64,000 nt of DNA from Listeria swaminathanii (lineage in GTDB: Bacteria > Bacillota > Bacilli > Lactobacillales > Listeriaceae), in contig NZ_JAATOD010000002.1 of the NCBI RefSeq assembly GCF_014229645.1, positions 62,001-126,000 of the forward strand, written 5' to 3'. The first letter of the stretch is position 1. Each line of letters opens with the position of its first letter. The position numbers and the translations under genes are program-made. Positions 39,638 to 48,709 of this stretch are shown one piece after another. Under the pieces are notes generated by a model. It searched no databases. It was not told the origin of the DNA and saw only the letters and a list, made by a program, of their open reading frames with translations.

Positions 39638-40001
39638 AGCTATACCCTCCAACTTAAATTCTTTCACATAGCCAATTGTACTATAATATCCAGCTTTCTA
39701 AAAGTAATTACCCTTTCAAAAACGAAATTTCTCCTAGAATGTTTCCATGAAAAAAGCAGTATTTAGTAGTAATTTAGGACATTCTAGTAAAAAGTATGCC
39801 CTTACAAGTCCCAAAATTTAAAAAATATCGAAAATCAGCTTGACGTTTATAGGTATTTTGATTTATAGTGTTAGTATCATATGCGGCAACGCTATGAACT
39901 GAAAAGGTAGTATTTGCGAGAAAAATTTTTTAAGTTAGAATGAAAGCGTTTTAACAAATGATTCTAGCAATTATTAGCCATACTTAGGAGGATTTATTTC
40001 A
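39638..40001. other. Intergenic region between mntR and cspD
   Basis: No gene is apparent in these 364 bases. It holds a probable leftward mntR promoter (TTACTT, 16 bases, TATAGT), a 9-base perfect inverted repeat CTAGAATGT/ACATTCTAG (39734-39742 and 39779-39787) around a 36-base loop, and the cspD promoter with its long leader. Confidence 0.6.
39840..39869 (+). promoter_or_regulatory. cspD promoter
   Basis: TTGACG (39840-39845), 18 bases, TATAGT (39864-39869). Transcription from about 39876 would give a leader of roughly 125 bases, the kind of long 5' region used by cold-shock genes. Confidence 0.72.
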
Positions 40002-40202
40002 ATGCAAAATGGGAAAGTAAAATGGTTTAACAATGAAAAAGGTTACGGTTTTATCGAATCAGACGGCGGCGAAGATATTTTCGTTCACTTCACAGCGATC
40101 CAAGGTGACGGCTACAAATCTTTAGAAGAAGGCCAAGCGGTAACATTTGAAGTTGTAGAAGGTAATCGCGGCGCTCAAGCAGCTAATGTAGAGAAAGCCT
40201 AA
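40002..40202 (+). CDS. cspD: Cold-shock protein CspD
   Basis: Single-domain RNA chaperone that melts RNA structure at low temperature and in stress. The 66-residue product has both RNA-binding motifs, KGYGFI and DIFVHF, and the start [11 protein letters not shown]. The TTAGGAGG ribosome site is strong. L. monocytogenes has three csp genes; gene order identifies this one as the cspD copy. It has its own promoter, long leader and terminator. Confidence 0.95.
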   Translation: MQNGKVKWFNNEKGYGFIESDGGEDIFVHFTAIQGDGYKSLEEGQAVTFEVVEGNRGAQAANVEKA

Positions 40203-40228
40203 TCCAGTTGCCAATTAGACACGGACGT

Positions 40229-40258
40229 AAAAACCGGTAGCGATTTACCGGTTTTTTT
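40229..40258 (+). terminator. Terminator after cspD
   Basis: AAACCGGTA (40231-40239) and TACCGGTTT (40246-40254) form a perfect nine-pair stem with a six-base loop, followed by a T-run. Confidence 0.94.
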
Positions 40259-40325
40259 ATTGCAAAAAAATAGCTTTCCTTCTATAATAAAGCCACATCT
40301 ATTCGTAAATGAGGAGGCGTACAAT

Positions 40326-40727
40326 ATGGAAGTTTTCGTTGATGGAGCAAGTGCTGGAAACCCTGGTCCAAGTGGTGCTGGAATTGTTCTGAAAGCAGAC
40401 GGCATCTATGAACAACTCGCGATTCCACTCGAAATAATGACCAACCACGAAGCAGAATTCATTGCAATTAAACTCGGGCTAGAAGAAGCCTTGAAAAAAC
40501 AAGCAACTTTCATTCGTTTGTACTCTGATTCAAAAGTTGCCATTGAAGCCATTCATAAACGACATGCGAAAAACCCTTTATTTAAGCCCCATTTAGAAGC
40601 TATTTTAGAAATGACGGATTCGTTAGAGTTATTTTTTGCAGAATGGCGTAATGTTAGCCAAAATAAACAAGCCGACCAACTTGCGCGTCAGGCAATAAAA
40701 AAACAGAAGCAACCTGGCGTAAAATGA
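40326..40727 (+). CDS. RNase HI-like protein (reverse transcriptase-like RnhA fold)
   Basis: Predicted to cut RNA in RNA-DNA hybrids. The 133-residue product has the acidic residues of the RNase H fold in FVDGASAGNPGPSGAGIV, NHEAEFIAI, LYSDSKVAIEAI and the last acidic site in NKQADQLAR. It is like B. subtilis YpdQ/YpeP-type proteins; whether it is active is uncertain. The frame opens at 40260 inside the cspD terminator; ATG 40326 with a GGAGG site is preferred. Confidence 0.82.
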   Translation: MEVFVDGASAGNPGPSGAGIVLKADGIYEQLAIPLEIMTNHEAEFIAIKLGLEEALKKQATFIRLYSDSKVAIEAIHKRHAKNPLFKPHLEAILEMTDSLELFFAEWRNVSQNKQADQLARQAIKKQKQPGVK

Positions 40728-40746
40728 CCAGATTGCTTCTATTTTT
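40705..40746. terminator. Terminator between the RNase H-like gene and the exonuclease gene
   Basis: AGAAGCAA-C-CTGG and CCAG-A-TTGCTTCT form a twelve-pair stem with one mismatch, followed by ATTTTTATT. It lies between convergent stop codons. Confidence 0.85.
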
Positions 40747-41617
40747 ATTCGATATCACGTGTTAATGTTTTTAAGCCATATTTTTCCACTACTGCAAAAG
40801 CATCATCGCGGAAGCCATCATATTTCAAGCTTGGTAAGTCTATTTCTAGTGGAACTTCGGTATGAATTCTAGCTAGTTTTTGACTTAGTTCTAGCATTGC
40901 TAAGTCTTCTTGAATTTTGGTTTGTTGGGCTGGTTTAAGTTTATCGAGATTGTTTAAGACACCTTCAATGGACTCGAATTCTTGGATGAGCTTAATCGCT
41001 GTTTTTTCACCGATTCCACGTACACCAGGATACCCATCAGATGTGTCCCCCATCAATGCTTTCACATCAACAAACTGTCCTGGGGTAATACCCATTTCTT
41101 CAAAAAATGTTGCTTCATCGTATCGTTTATAATTGCCGTAACCTTTTTGCATAATCCAGACATCATTCGTTGGTGCGATCAGTTGCAGTAAATCTTTATC
41201 ACCACTTAAAACGGTAGTCGCAATTGTATTAGTCGCTTGCACCGTAATCGTACCAATGCAATCATCCGCTTCAAAGCCAGGTACGCCTAAATTAACAAAG
41301 CCAAATCCCGCGGCAACTTCTTTCGCTAAATCGAATTGCGGAATCATTTCTTCTGGTGGTGCCGTTCTGCCAGCTTTATAGCCATCGTATAGTTCATTTC
41401 GAAATGTTTGTGATCCCATATCCCAACAAATCAGCGTATGCGTTGGGTTACTTTGACGGATTGCCGCAAACATATGGCGCATAAAACCTTGCACCCCATT
41501 CGTTGGTATCCCGTTTTGATTAAACATAAATTGCTTGGAAACGGCTGTTGCATAAAATGCTCGGAAAAGTAGTGCCATTCCATCAACAACGAGCAAATTT
41601 TCTCGATTTTCAGTCAT
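40745..41617 (-). CDS. Stand-alone 5'-3' exonuclease (DNA polymerase I N-terminal domain family, YpcP-like)
   Basis: Flap endonuclease/exonuclease without polymerase domains. The 290-residue product has the metal-binding acidic motifs DGMALLFRAFYA, GFEADDCIGT, SGDKDLLQLI and GDTSDGYPGVRGIGEKTA, the last being a helix-hairpin-helix region. B. subtilis YpcP and Pol I have redundant roles in removing RNA primers; a similar backup role is likely here. Confidence 0.9.
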   Translation of the reverse strand: MTENRENLLVVDGMALLFRAFYATAVSKQFMFNQNGIPTNGVQGFMRHMFAAIRQSNPTHTLICWDMGSQTFRNELYDGYKAGRTAPPEEMIPQFDLAKEVAAGFGFVNLGVPGFEADDCIGTITVQATNTIATTVLSGDKDLLQLIAPTNDVWIMQKGYGNYKRYDEATFFEEMGITPGQFVDVKALMGDTSDGYPGVRGIGEKTAIKLIQEFESIEGVLNNLDKLKPAQQTKIQEDLAMLELSQKLARIHTEVPLEIDLPSLKYDGFRDDAFAVVEKYGLKTLTRDIE

Positions 41618-41694
41618 ATATAATCCTCCAATTTCCTTCTACTGCCATCTATTGTAGCATAATTATATCTGGCTCGCAGAAAAAAAGGAGCTTT

Positions 41695-41964
41695 TTACCA
41701 GCTTGCTTTTTTCACGCCGGGTAATTGTCCTTGATGTGCTAGTTCACGAAAACGAATCCGTGACATACCAAATTTACGCATATAGCCATGTGGGCGTCCT
41801 GTTAGCTCGCAGCGATTGTGTAATCGTGATGGCGCGGAATCACGCGGTAATTTGCGCAACTCGTCGAAACGACCTTCTGCTTTTAGTGTCCGGCGTAGTT
41901 CGGCATATTGTTCTACAAGCGCTTGTTGGCGTTCATATTTAGCAACTTTTGATTTTTTAGCCAT
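41695..41964 (-). CDS. rpsN: 30S ribosomal protein S14, zinc-independent paralog
   Basis: Alternative S14 that can replace the zinc-binding form when zinc is scarce. The 89-residue product ([17 protein letters not shown] start) ends in the family core [30 protein letters not shown]. It lacks the two CxxC zinc pairs of the shorter Zn-type S14. It stands alone, not in the large ribosomal operon, and has a Zur-like box at its promoter. Both facts fit the zinc-starvation role known for the B. subtilis paralog. Confidence 0.95.
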   Translation of the reverse strand: MAKKSKVAKYERQQALVEQYAELRRTLKAEGRFDELRKLPRDSAPSRLHNRCELTGRPHGYMRKFGMSRIRFRELAHQGQLPGVKKASW

Positions 41965-41978
41965 AGTTTCTCCTTTCT

Positions 41979-42001
41979 TAAATAATAATCATTCCGATTT
42001 A
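41979..42001 (-). promoter_or_regulatory. Zur-like operator of the alternative rpsN
   Basis: The minus strand reads TAAATCGGAATGATTATTATTTA without gap over 23 bases, close to the Zur box TAAATCGTAATNATTACGATTTA known from B. subtilis (three differences outside N). It lies directly after the -10 element. Confidence 0.8.
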
Positions 42002-42002
42002 C

Positions 42003-42031
42003 ATCATACGCCGATTTTAAAACGAACGCAA
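42003..42031 (-). promoter_or_regulatory. rpsN promoter
   Basis: On the minus strand TTGCGT (42026-42031), 17 bases, TATGAT (42003-42008). The Zur-like box begins at the next bases, over the expected transcription start. Confidence 0.75.
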
Positions 42032-42047
42032 GTCTTCTGTTTCAAAA

Positions 42048-42080
42048 AACCGATACCCACTTTAAACGTGGATATCGGCT
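42048..42080 (-). terminator. Terminator after the chitinase gene
   Basis: CCGATACCCAC (42050-42060) and GTGGATATCGG (42068-42078) pair with one mismatch around TTTAAAC, followed on the minus strand by TTTTTTG. Confidence 0.9.
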
Positions 42081-42086
42081 ATTAGC

Positions 42087-43145
42087 TTATTTAGTTCCCA
42101 CAATTGGGCCATATGCGTTGGAGAAACCATTATTATAAGGCACTCCCGCTTTATTCGTACCACCATCCCAGTTCACAGACCAAGTCATGATCCCTTTCAC
42201 TGGTGTCCCTTTTGCTTGTAAACGAGTGAAAACATTTTTGACGATTTGCGGATCTGTTACGTATCCCGTTGCCGCTGCATCCACATTGGCCGGTAAGCCG
42301 AACACAAATTTATTAGCTGGGATTTTCAGGTAACCGCGCGTCCCATTAATAAACGAGTCGGCCATATAGTATAAGAAAGATTCTTTTAATGTATCGTTAT
42401 TTTGCGCAATCCATTGGTTCGTTTCATCGACCCAAACACCATCGCCACCTTGGTTGTATAGTTGTGGGGCAATATAGTCATAGTAATTAGCAAGTGAAGT
42501 TAAGTAGCTTTCGTAAGCACTGCCGGGTTTTAAATAAGGAAATTCTGGTGCCATCGTGATTAAGAAATTTTTGCCTTCTGCTTTATAATGATCTTTGACA
42601 ATTTTTAGTGCTGCTGGAATGACTGTTTTATTGTCTCCCGCAGTAATCGCACTTTGTTCTAAGTCAATGTCTAATCCGTCAAAACCATATGTTTCCACTT
42701 GGCGGATAATTTCATTTGCGAACGCTTGCTCATCCCCTGCTTTAAGTTCGACGTGTCCATCCGCACCACCAAGCGCTAACAGAACGGCACGACCTTCTTT
42801 ATTTAATGCGCCCACTTGTGCTCTGAAATCGCTGTCATTTATTCCCACTGGTTTAAATGTTGGAATGCGATTGACCCCGTCCCCTTTCATAAAGGAAACA
42901 TCTACCACATTATAAGCTTTCGGCGTATCTTTTAATGCAATATCTGCCGAAGTCCCTTGTTGATAGCCATCTTTTCCGGAAGATTTCCAACTATGCCAGT
43001 ACCCAACTAGCACTTGTTTGTTAGAAATATCGGGCATTACTGAAGCGTCATCTGTCGCCGCTTGTGCCGTACTTCCAAATGCCCCCAGTCCCGCGCCAAC
43101 TAAAAGTAAAGACAAACCACCAACCATTACTTGTTTTCCACTCAT
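42087..43145 (-). CDS. Secreted chitinase, glycoside hydrolase family 18
   Basis: Hydrolyses chitin or related GlcNAc polymers outside the cell. The 352-residue product has a signal peptide (about 1-29, ending STAQA-A) and a single GH18 barrel. The catalytic motif DGLDIDLE is at residues 156-163 with Glu163 as acid. No chitin-binding or Fn3 module is attached, unlike the larger Listeria chitinase. The gene order fits the protein called ChiB (lmo1883). The start follows a run of five G. A SigB-like promoter lies about 60 bases upstream of the ATG. Confidence 0.93.
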   Translation of the reverse strand: MSGKQVMVGGLSLLLVGAGLGAFGSTAQAATDDASVMPDISNKQVLVGYWHSWKSSGKDGYQQGTSADIALKDTPKAYNVVDVSFMKGDGVNRIPTFKPVGINDSDFRAQVGALNKEGRAVLLALGGADGHVELKAGDEQAFANEIIRQVETYGFDGLDIDLEQSAITAGDNKTVIPAALKIVKDHYKAEGKNFLITMAPEFPYLKPGSAYESYLTSLANYYDYIAPQLYNQGGDGVWVDETNQWIAQNNDTLKESFLYYMADSFINGTRGYLKIPANKFVFGLPANVDAAATGYVTDPQIVKNVFTRLQAKGTPVKGIMTWSVNWDGGTNKAGVPYNNGFSNAYGPIVGTK

Positions 43146-43202
43146 CTACTTTTCCCCCTTACTTTATCTACCCCAAACTTACTTTTTTGGAGCTACTAGA
43201 AA

Positions 43203-43227
43203 ATACCCAACATAGTGAAAATAAAAC
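43203..43227 (-). promoter_or_regulatory. SigB-like promoter of the chitinase gene
   Basis: On the minus strand GTTTTA (43222-43227), 13 bases, GGGTAT (43203-43208), matching the SigB consensus (GTTT, 13-17 bases, GGGWAT). No good SigA promoter is visible nearby. General-stress control of this chitinase is inferred. Confidence 0.65.
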
Positions 43228-43239
43228 TAGAAAAACAGC

Positions 43240-43274
43240 AAAAAAGCGAAATTGATATAGACCAATTTCGCTTT
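43240..43274 (-). terminator. Terminator after the xanthine permease gene
   Basis: AGCGAAATTG (43245-43254) and CAATTTCGCT (43263-43272) form a ten-pair stem followed on the minus strand by TTTTTTG. The chitinase promoter begins just behind it. Confidence 0.9.
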
Positions 43275-43336
43275 CAAATAAAGGAATGTGTATAAGTAGA
43301 TGAGAAAAAATAGCCCAATTAAAACTGTTTTATTTT

Positions 43337-44644
43337 TTACTCGGCATGTTGAGGTTCTGGATTTGTTGCTTTTTTATCTTTACGATGTGGAATCATATTG
43401 AAGATAATGTTTAGCGCAATAGCCGTAACACTACCAGCAACAATCCCGTTACTCGTAAATAAACGAACAAACGCTGGGAAAGCATTAAACAAATCTGGTA
43501 CAACGGTAACACCCAGGCCAACACCAACCGCACAAGCAATAATTAGCAAGTTCTCTTGGGAAGTAAAATTAACTTTTCCGAGCATCTTAATGCCTTGCGC
43601 GACAACCATGCCAAACATAGCGACCATCGCACCACCAAGAACTGGTGTTGGAATAATCGTGGTCACTGCCCCAATTTTAGGAATTAAACCAAGGACGATA
43701 AGAAAACCAGCTGCCGCATAAATAACTTTACGTGTCTTAATGCCAGAAAGCTGAACAAGTCCAACGTTTTGCGAGTAAGCCGTATATGGGAATGTATTAA
43801 ATACGCCACCAAGCATAATCGCAAGCCCTTCCGCCCGGTAACCGCGAGTTAAGTCTTTTTGCGATAATTTACGTTCAGTAATATCAGATAAAGCGAAATA
43901 TACCCCGGTCGATTCCACCATGCTAACAAGCGCAATTAAAATCATCGTAATAATCGCCGGCCACTCAAATGTCGGTGTGCCAAAATAAAATGGTTTCGGC
44001 ATATGGAACCAACTAGCTTCACTCACCGGTCCGAGCGAAATCCCTTTATAAAGCGCCGCAAAAAGCGAACCGCCAACGAGGCCAATTAAAACAGCAATCG
44101 CCTTCGAAAATCCTTGCCCAAAACGATACACTAAAATAATTAAAAATAACGTTCCAAAACCAAGGCCAAGATTATACATCGAACCGAAATCTTTCGCCCC
44201 AGCCCCGCCAGCGAGATTATTAATCGCCACTGGAATAAGTGTTAAACCAATCACTGTCACAACCGAACCAGTTACAACAGGAGGGAAAAATCGAACAACT
44301 TTGGAGAAAAATGGTGCTATTAATAATACAAAAAGTCCTGAAACAATAATCGATCCGTAAATCGCGCCAATTCCCATGTCTTGCCCAATCAAAATAATTG
44401 GTGCAATGGCTTGAACTGCACATCCAAGTACAACAGGCAAACCAATCCCAAAGAAGCGGTTAACCGTTAATTGCAGCAATGTCGCAATCCCACACATAAA
44501 AATATCAATCGAAACTAAATAAGTCATTTCTTCTCCGTTAAAACCAAGTGCCCCACCAATCAACAGTGGCACGATAACTGCGCCAGCATACATTGCTAAA
44601 ACATGCTGAAATCCTAAAGCTGCAATTTTCCCTTTACCTAACAT
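43337..44644 (-). CDS. pbuX: Xanthine permease (NCS2 family)
   Basis: Imports xanthine for salvage. The 435-residue membrane protein has the NCS2 features GFQHVLAMYAGAVIVPLLIGGAL, VESTGVYFALSD and a NTFPYTAYSQNVGLVQLSG signature. It lies six bases after xpt, so phosphoribosyltransferase and permease are coexpressed under the guanine riboswitch at 45.3 kb, the same arrangement as in B. subtilis. Confidence 0.94.
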   Translation of the reverse strand: MLGKGKIAALGFQHVLAMYAGAVIVPLLIGGALGFNGEEMTYLVSIDIFMCGIATLLQLTVNRFFGIGLPVVLGCAVQAIAPIILIGQDMGIGAIYGSIIVSGLFVLLIAPFFSKVVRFFPPVVTGSVVTVIGLTLIPVAINNLAGGAGAKDFGSMYNLGLGFGTLFLIILVYRFGQGFSKAIAVLIGLVGGSLFAALYKGISLGPVSEASWFHMPKPFYFGTPTFEWPAIITMILIALVSMVESTGVYFALSDITERKLSQKDLTRGYRAEGLAIMLGGVFNTFPYTAYSQNVGLVQLSGIKTRKVIYAAAGFLIVLGLIPKIGAVTTIIPTPVLGGAMVAMFGMVVAQGIKMLGKVNFTSQENLLIIACAVGVGLGVTVVPDLFNAFPAFVRLFTSNGIVAGSVTAIALNIIFNMIPHRKDKKATNPEPQHAE

Positions 44645-44650
44645 TTATTC

Positions 44651-45396
<746 letters not shown>

Positions 45397-45419
45397 TTCG
45401 GTTTTAAGTTATGTTGTTT

Positions 45420-45448
45420 ATTATAGCTTTCTAAAGGAGCATGGTCAA
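45420..45448 (-). promoter_or_regulatory. xpt-pbuX promoter
   Basis: On the minus strand TTGACC (45443-45448), 17 bases, TATAAT (45420-45425). Transcription starts shortly before the riboswitch aptamer. Confidence 0.88.
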
Positions 45449-45457
45449 GCTAATTTT

Positions 45458-46966
45458 TTACTTATTAAATTGGTAAACGTATGCATATCTTTTTTCTAGT
45501 AAATCTAGTAAATACGTAGGGTTCAAGCCTTCTCCTGTTGTATCTGTTAGAATTTCTAGTGGTTTCTTCGTTTTACCAAATTTATGGACATGCTCAGTTA
45601 GCCACGTTTTTAGTTCCGTATAATCATCACTTGCAATGATTGCATCGATGTTCGGAATTTCTTTTTGCATTTGATGATAGAACTGCGCTGCGTACATTAA
45701 ACCTAGTGCGTATGACGGGAAGTATCCGAAATCGCCGCCAGCCCAGTGGATATCTTGAAGTACACCATTTGTATCATTATCTGGGCGAATGCCTAAGTAT
45801 TCTTCGTATTTATCGCCCCACGCTTTTGGCAAATCTTTCACTTCAAGCTCGCCATTAATAAGCGCTTTTTCCAGTTCATAACGAATCATAATATGCAGCG
45901 GATAAGTTAATGTGTCCGCTTCAATTCGAATCAGCGAACTTTCGGAAATATTCACCGCACGATAAAAATCTTCCAACTTCACATTATCAAAAGCCGGTTT
46001 AGTTATCGCCTGAAAATCAGCATAATTACTTTTCCAAAACGCCAAACTAGAACCAATAATGATTTCATAAAATAAGGATTGAGATTCGTGAATTCCCATC
46101 GAAGCCCCGTTTGCAAGTGGTGTTCCTACAAGAGACGCATCAAAGTTTTGTTCATAAATCGCGTGACCACCTTCGTGAATCGTTCCAAAAACAGCCATTT
46201 TAAAATCATTTTCATTATAACGTGTCGTAATCCGAACATCACCAGTATTCAAGCCAGTCGCAAACGGATGAACGGTTTCATCTAAACGACCCGCTTCAAA
46301 ATCAAAGCCCATTTTATTCAAAATGCGAATGCTAAATTCTTTTTGTTTTGCTTCGGAAATTTTTGTGTTTAGAATCGATGGATCTGGCTTCACGCCTTCG
46401 TTCGCGATTTTCTCACGGATAGCCATAATGCCATCACGTACTTTTTCAAAGACAGAATCAAGCACAGAAACCGTCACGCCAGGCTCATATTGATCAAGTA
46501 ATGTGTCATATTTATTTTCTTCATAGCCCCAATACTCCACGAACTTGCGCTTCATTTCCAAAATTCTTGTTAGAAACGGTTCAAATGCCGCAAAATCATT
46601 TTGTTCACGGGCAGTTGTCCAAGCTGTTTCGGCTTGCGCAACCAGTTTCGTATATTCCGCGTATTCTTTGCTTGGGATTTTTTTATTTAAATCATATGTT
46701 TTTTGAGATTCTTCTAAAGTTTTACGAGTGATTTCGGATAGATTTTCTTTATCTTGGTTAAGTCCGGCAATAAAAGCAGCCATTTCTTCAGACGTTTGCA
46801 TATTGAAAATCTCTTCGGAAAGAACGCCAATGACGTCTGAGCGGCCTTCCATTCCTTTTGACGGTGCGCCTGTACGAAGATCCCAATAAACTAATGCGAG
46901 TGCTTCTTCCAGTGCTTCCATCTTTTTAATATACGCTAAAAATTCCTCTTCTAATGTTTCTACCAA
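45458..46966 (-). CDS. Carboxypeptidase Taq (M32 metallocarboxypeptidase)
   Basis: Zinc carboxypeptidase that trims residues from peptide C-termini. The product has the M32 zinc site HEGGHAIYEQ near residue 265 and the LGNxDTxxx-type helices; ESQSLFYEIIIG and IRPDNDTNGVLQDIHW are also family motifs. An ATG at 46981 directly follows the upstream stop and has no ribosome site. The TTG at 46966, after GGAGGAG, gives 502 residues and is preferred. It is probably cotranscribed with the rlmL-like gene ending 15 bases upstream. Confidence 0.9.
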   Translation of the reverse strand: MVETLEEEFLAYIKKMEALEEALALVYWDLRTGAPSKGMEGRSDVIGVLSEEIFNMQTSEEMAAFIAGLNQDKENLSEITRKTLEESQKTYDLNKKIPSKEYAEYTKLVAQAETAWTTAREQNDFAAFEPFLTRILEMKRKFVEYWGYEENKYDTLLDQYEPGVTVSVLDSVFEKVRDGIMAIREKIANEGVKPDPSILNTKISEAKQKEFSIRILNKMGFDFEAGRLDETVHPFATGLNTGDVRITTRYNENDFKMAVFGTIHEGGHAIYEQNFDASLVGTPLANGASMGIHESQSLFYEIIIGSSLAFWKSNYADFQAITKPAFDNVKLEDFYRAVNISESSLIRIEADTLTYPLHIMIRYELEKALINGELEVKDLPKAWGDKYEEYLGIRPDNDTNGVLQDIHWAGGDFGYFPSYALGLMYAAQFYHQMQKEIPNIDAIIASDDYTELKTWLTEHVHKFGKTKKPLEILTDTTGEGLNPTYLLDLLEKRYAYVYQFNK

Positions 46967-46981
46967 ACTTAACTCCTCCAT

Positions 46982-48130
46982 TCAATCTTCTTTTTTAGGA
47001 CGTGGTTTTCTTGGACCCCAGTATTGATATAAATCTGTGCGCAAGTAACCATTATATAATTTCCGTTTTTTCGTCGCTTTTTTGCCATAAACTTCTTCAA
47101 ACAGTTCATAAGAAGTAAGGACGTAGACAGACCATGTCGGCATGCGTTTGTAAACAATACCCATTTCGCGGTACAGTTGGCGCACTGCTTCCTCATCTTC
47201 TAAACGTTCCCCGTACGGCGGATTCGCAACAACAACCCCGTACTCATCTTCTGTTTGGAAATCAGCTACTTGCAGTTGTCTAAAGGTAATCAAGTCACCA
47301 AGACCCGCTTCGACAGCATTTTGTTTCGCGATTTCGATTAAACGAGCATCAATATCGCCACCGATAATATTTAGTGGTTGATCATAGTTAGCTAAATCTT
47401 CGGCTTCTTGTCTCGCATCAGCCCAAATTTGTTTCGGCATCCAGTCCCATGTTTCTGATACGAATTCACGGTTGAATCCCGGCGCGATATTTTGGCCAAT
47501 TAGAGCTGCCTCAATTGGAATCGTCCCAGAACCACATACAGGATCATAAAATGGTCTATCCGGGTGCCAGCTAGTAAGTAACACAAGTGCCGCCGCCATT
47601 GTTTCTTTGATTGGCGCACTACCTTGCGCTAAACGATAACCACGCTTATGTAATCCCGCACCACTCGTATCAATCGTTAGCGTCACTTCATCTTTTAAAA
47701 TAGAAACTTCTAGCTTAAATAACGCGCCTGTTTCCATCAAACGACCAGAACGACGATATTTTTCACTGACACGATTAACGATCGCTTTTTTTACAATTGC
47801 TTGGCAGTCAGGCACACTATAAAGCGTTGACTTAACTGATTTTCCAGCCACAGGAAACTGTGCATCTAGCGGCAAATAATCTTCCCAAGGTAAAGCTTTC
47901 GTCTTTTCAAACAGTTCATCAAATGTTGTTGCTTTAAAAACGCCGACAACAATCTTCACTCGGTCCGCTACACGCAGCCAAAGGTTCGCTCTAGCAATTG
48001 CGGATAAATCTCCTTCAAAATATACCTTACCGTTTTCTACTTTTGGATCATAGCCTAAACGCGCTACTTCTTTCCCAACAATTGCTTCTAAACCAGAAGC
48101 AGCAGTCGCCACCAACTGAAATGTTTTCAT
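46982..48130 (-). CDS. rRNA methyltransferase, RlmL/YpsC-like with THUMP domain
   Basis: Predicted 23S rRNA guanine-N2 methyltransferase. The 382-residue product has an N-terminal THUMP RNA-binding domain (about 5-150) and a C-terminal SAM-dependent domain with FYDPVCGSGTIPIEAALIG and the VVANPPYGERLED catalytic motif (NPPY). It corresponds to the N-terminal methylase of E. coli RlmKL; the RlmK part is absent. The frame opens at 48223 inside the structured leader. ATG 48130 with AAAGGATG matches the family start MKTFQLVATAASGLE. Confidence 0.9.
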   Translation of the reverse strand: MKTFQLVATAASGLEAIVGKEVARLGYDPKVENGKVYFEGDLSAIARANLWLRVADRVKIVVGVFKATTFDELFEKTKALPWEDYLPLDAQFPVAGKSVKSTLYSVPDCQAIVKKAIVNRVSEKYRRSGRLMETGALFKLEVSILKDEVTLTIDTSGAGLHKRGYRLAQGSAPIKETMAAALVLLTSWHPDRPFYDPVCGSGTIPIEAALIGQNIAPGFNREFVSETWDWMPKQIWADARQEAEDLANYDQPLNIIGGDIDARLIEIAKQNAVEAGLGDLITFRQLQVADFQTEDEYGVVVANPPYGERLEDEEAVRQLYREMGIVYKRMPTWSVYVLTSYELFEEVYGKKATKKRKLYNGYLRTDLYQYWGPRKPRPKKED

Positions 48131-48160
48131 TGTGTCCCATCCTTTAATTAAATTTCTAAT

Positions 48161-48260
48161 GAAAAAAAGCTGTTTTAAGAGGAGGAGATTTGTTTTAAAT
48201 AGGCATTCAACCAGGTCGAACACCCACCTTAAAACTTGCGCTCCGGCCTTCTAAAACAGC
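48161..48260 (-). promoter_or_regulatory. Long structured leader ending in an intrinsic terminator, upstream of the rlmL-like gene
   Basis: On the minus strand GCTGTTTTA (48252-48260) pairs with TAAAACAGC (48169-48177). The helix continues with GG/CC and GGAG/CTCC pairs (48181-48187 with 48241-48248), then an inner GTTTTAA/TTAAAAC pairing (48229-48235 with 48192-48198) and a small GGT-GTTCG-ACC hairpin. Seven T follow the outer helix, 31 bases before the methyltransferase ATG. It can act as the rnpB terminator, as an attenuator of the methyltransferase, or both. It resembles the Rfam 23S-methyl motif as I remember it. Confidence 0.7.
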
Positions 48261-48283
48261 CTTCAATGTTAAATTAATCCTGA

Positions 48284-48678
48284 AAATAACGCTCTGTAAG
48301 CCATGTTCTGTTCTTTACTACATACAGGGTAATAGTAAAGAGATAACCATCTATCTGCGCGAAAATTAATTCGCACCTCGTCCCTTGTTCTTGATTCCTC
48401 GGGAAAAGTGCCCCTACCATAAGTTTGAGTTTCTCGCTCGTGGGGTTTACCTCGTTCCACTTCCGAGCATTTCTGCCGGAACTTCGTCACTGTGGCACCT
48501 TCAAGGTTATAAGACCATATCCGAAGACTTAGGTCATTCACCTGCCGTCAAACCGGAAATCCGGAATGCCCTGGCTTATTGTTTGACCAGGCACGATCAC
48601 TACGGGCATCACAGCACCGTGCGAGCATGGACTTTCCTCTGCTTTCAAAAGAAAACAGCGATTATCCGAACGTTATTC
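48284..48678 (-). ncRNA. rnpB: RNase P RNA, Bacillus (B) type
   Basis: Catalytic RNA that matures tRNA 5' ends. The minus strand contains the conserved blocks GAGGAAAGTCCATGCTCGCA, GGTGCTGTGATGCCCGTAGT, GTGCCACAGTGACGAAGT, GTGGAACGAGGTAAACCCC, CGAGCGAGAAAC and near the 3' end GAACAAACATGGCTTACAG-like AGAACATGGCTTACAGAGCG. AATAACGTT at 48669-48677 and AGCGTTATT at 48285-48293 form P1 and set the ends to within a few bases. Length of about 395 bases is normal for type B. Confidence 0.96.
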
Positions 48679-48709
48679 ATTTATTCTTAACCTATTAATA
48701 CTAGCACAC

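Noticed and set aside
39941..39956. Possible CcpA cre site TGAAAGCGTTTTAACA in the cspD leader
   Set aside because: The left half fits, but two extra bases break the required spacing of the consensus.
48269..48690. Two open frames on either strand over rnpB
   Set aside because: The bases match conserved RNase P RNA blocks, so the frames are chance within a structured RNA.
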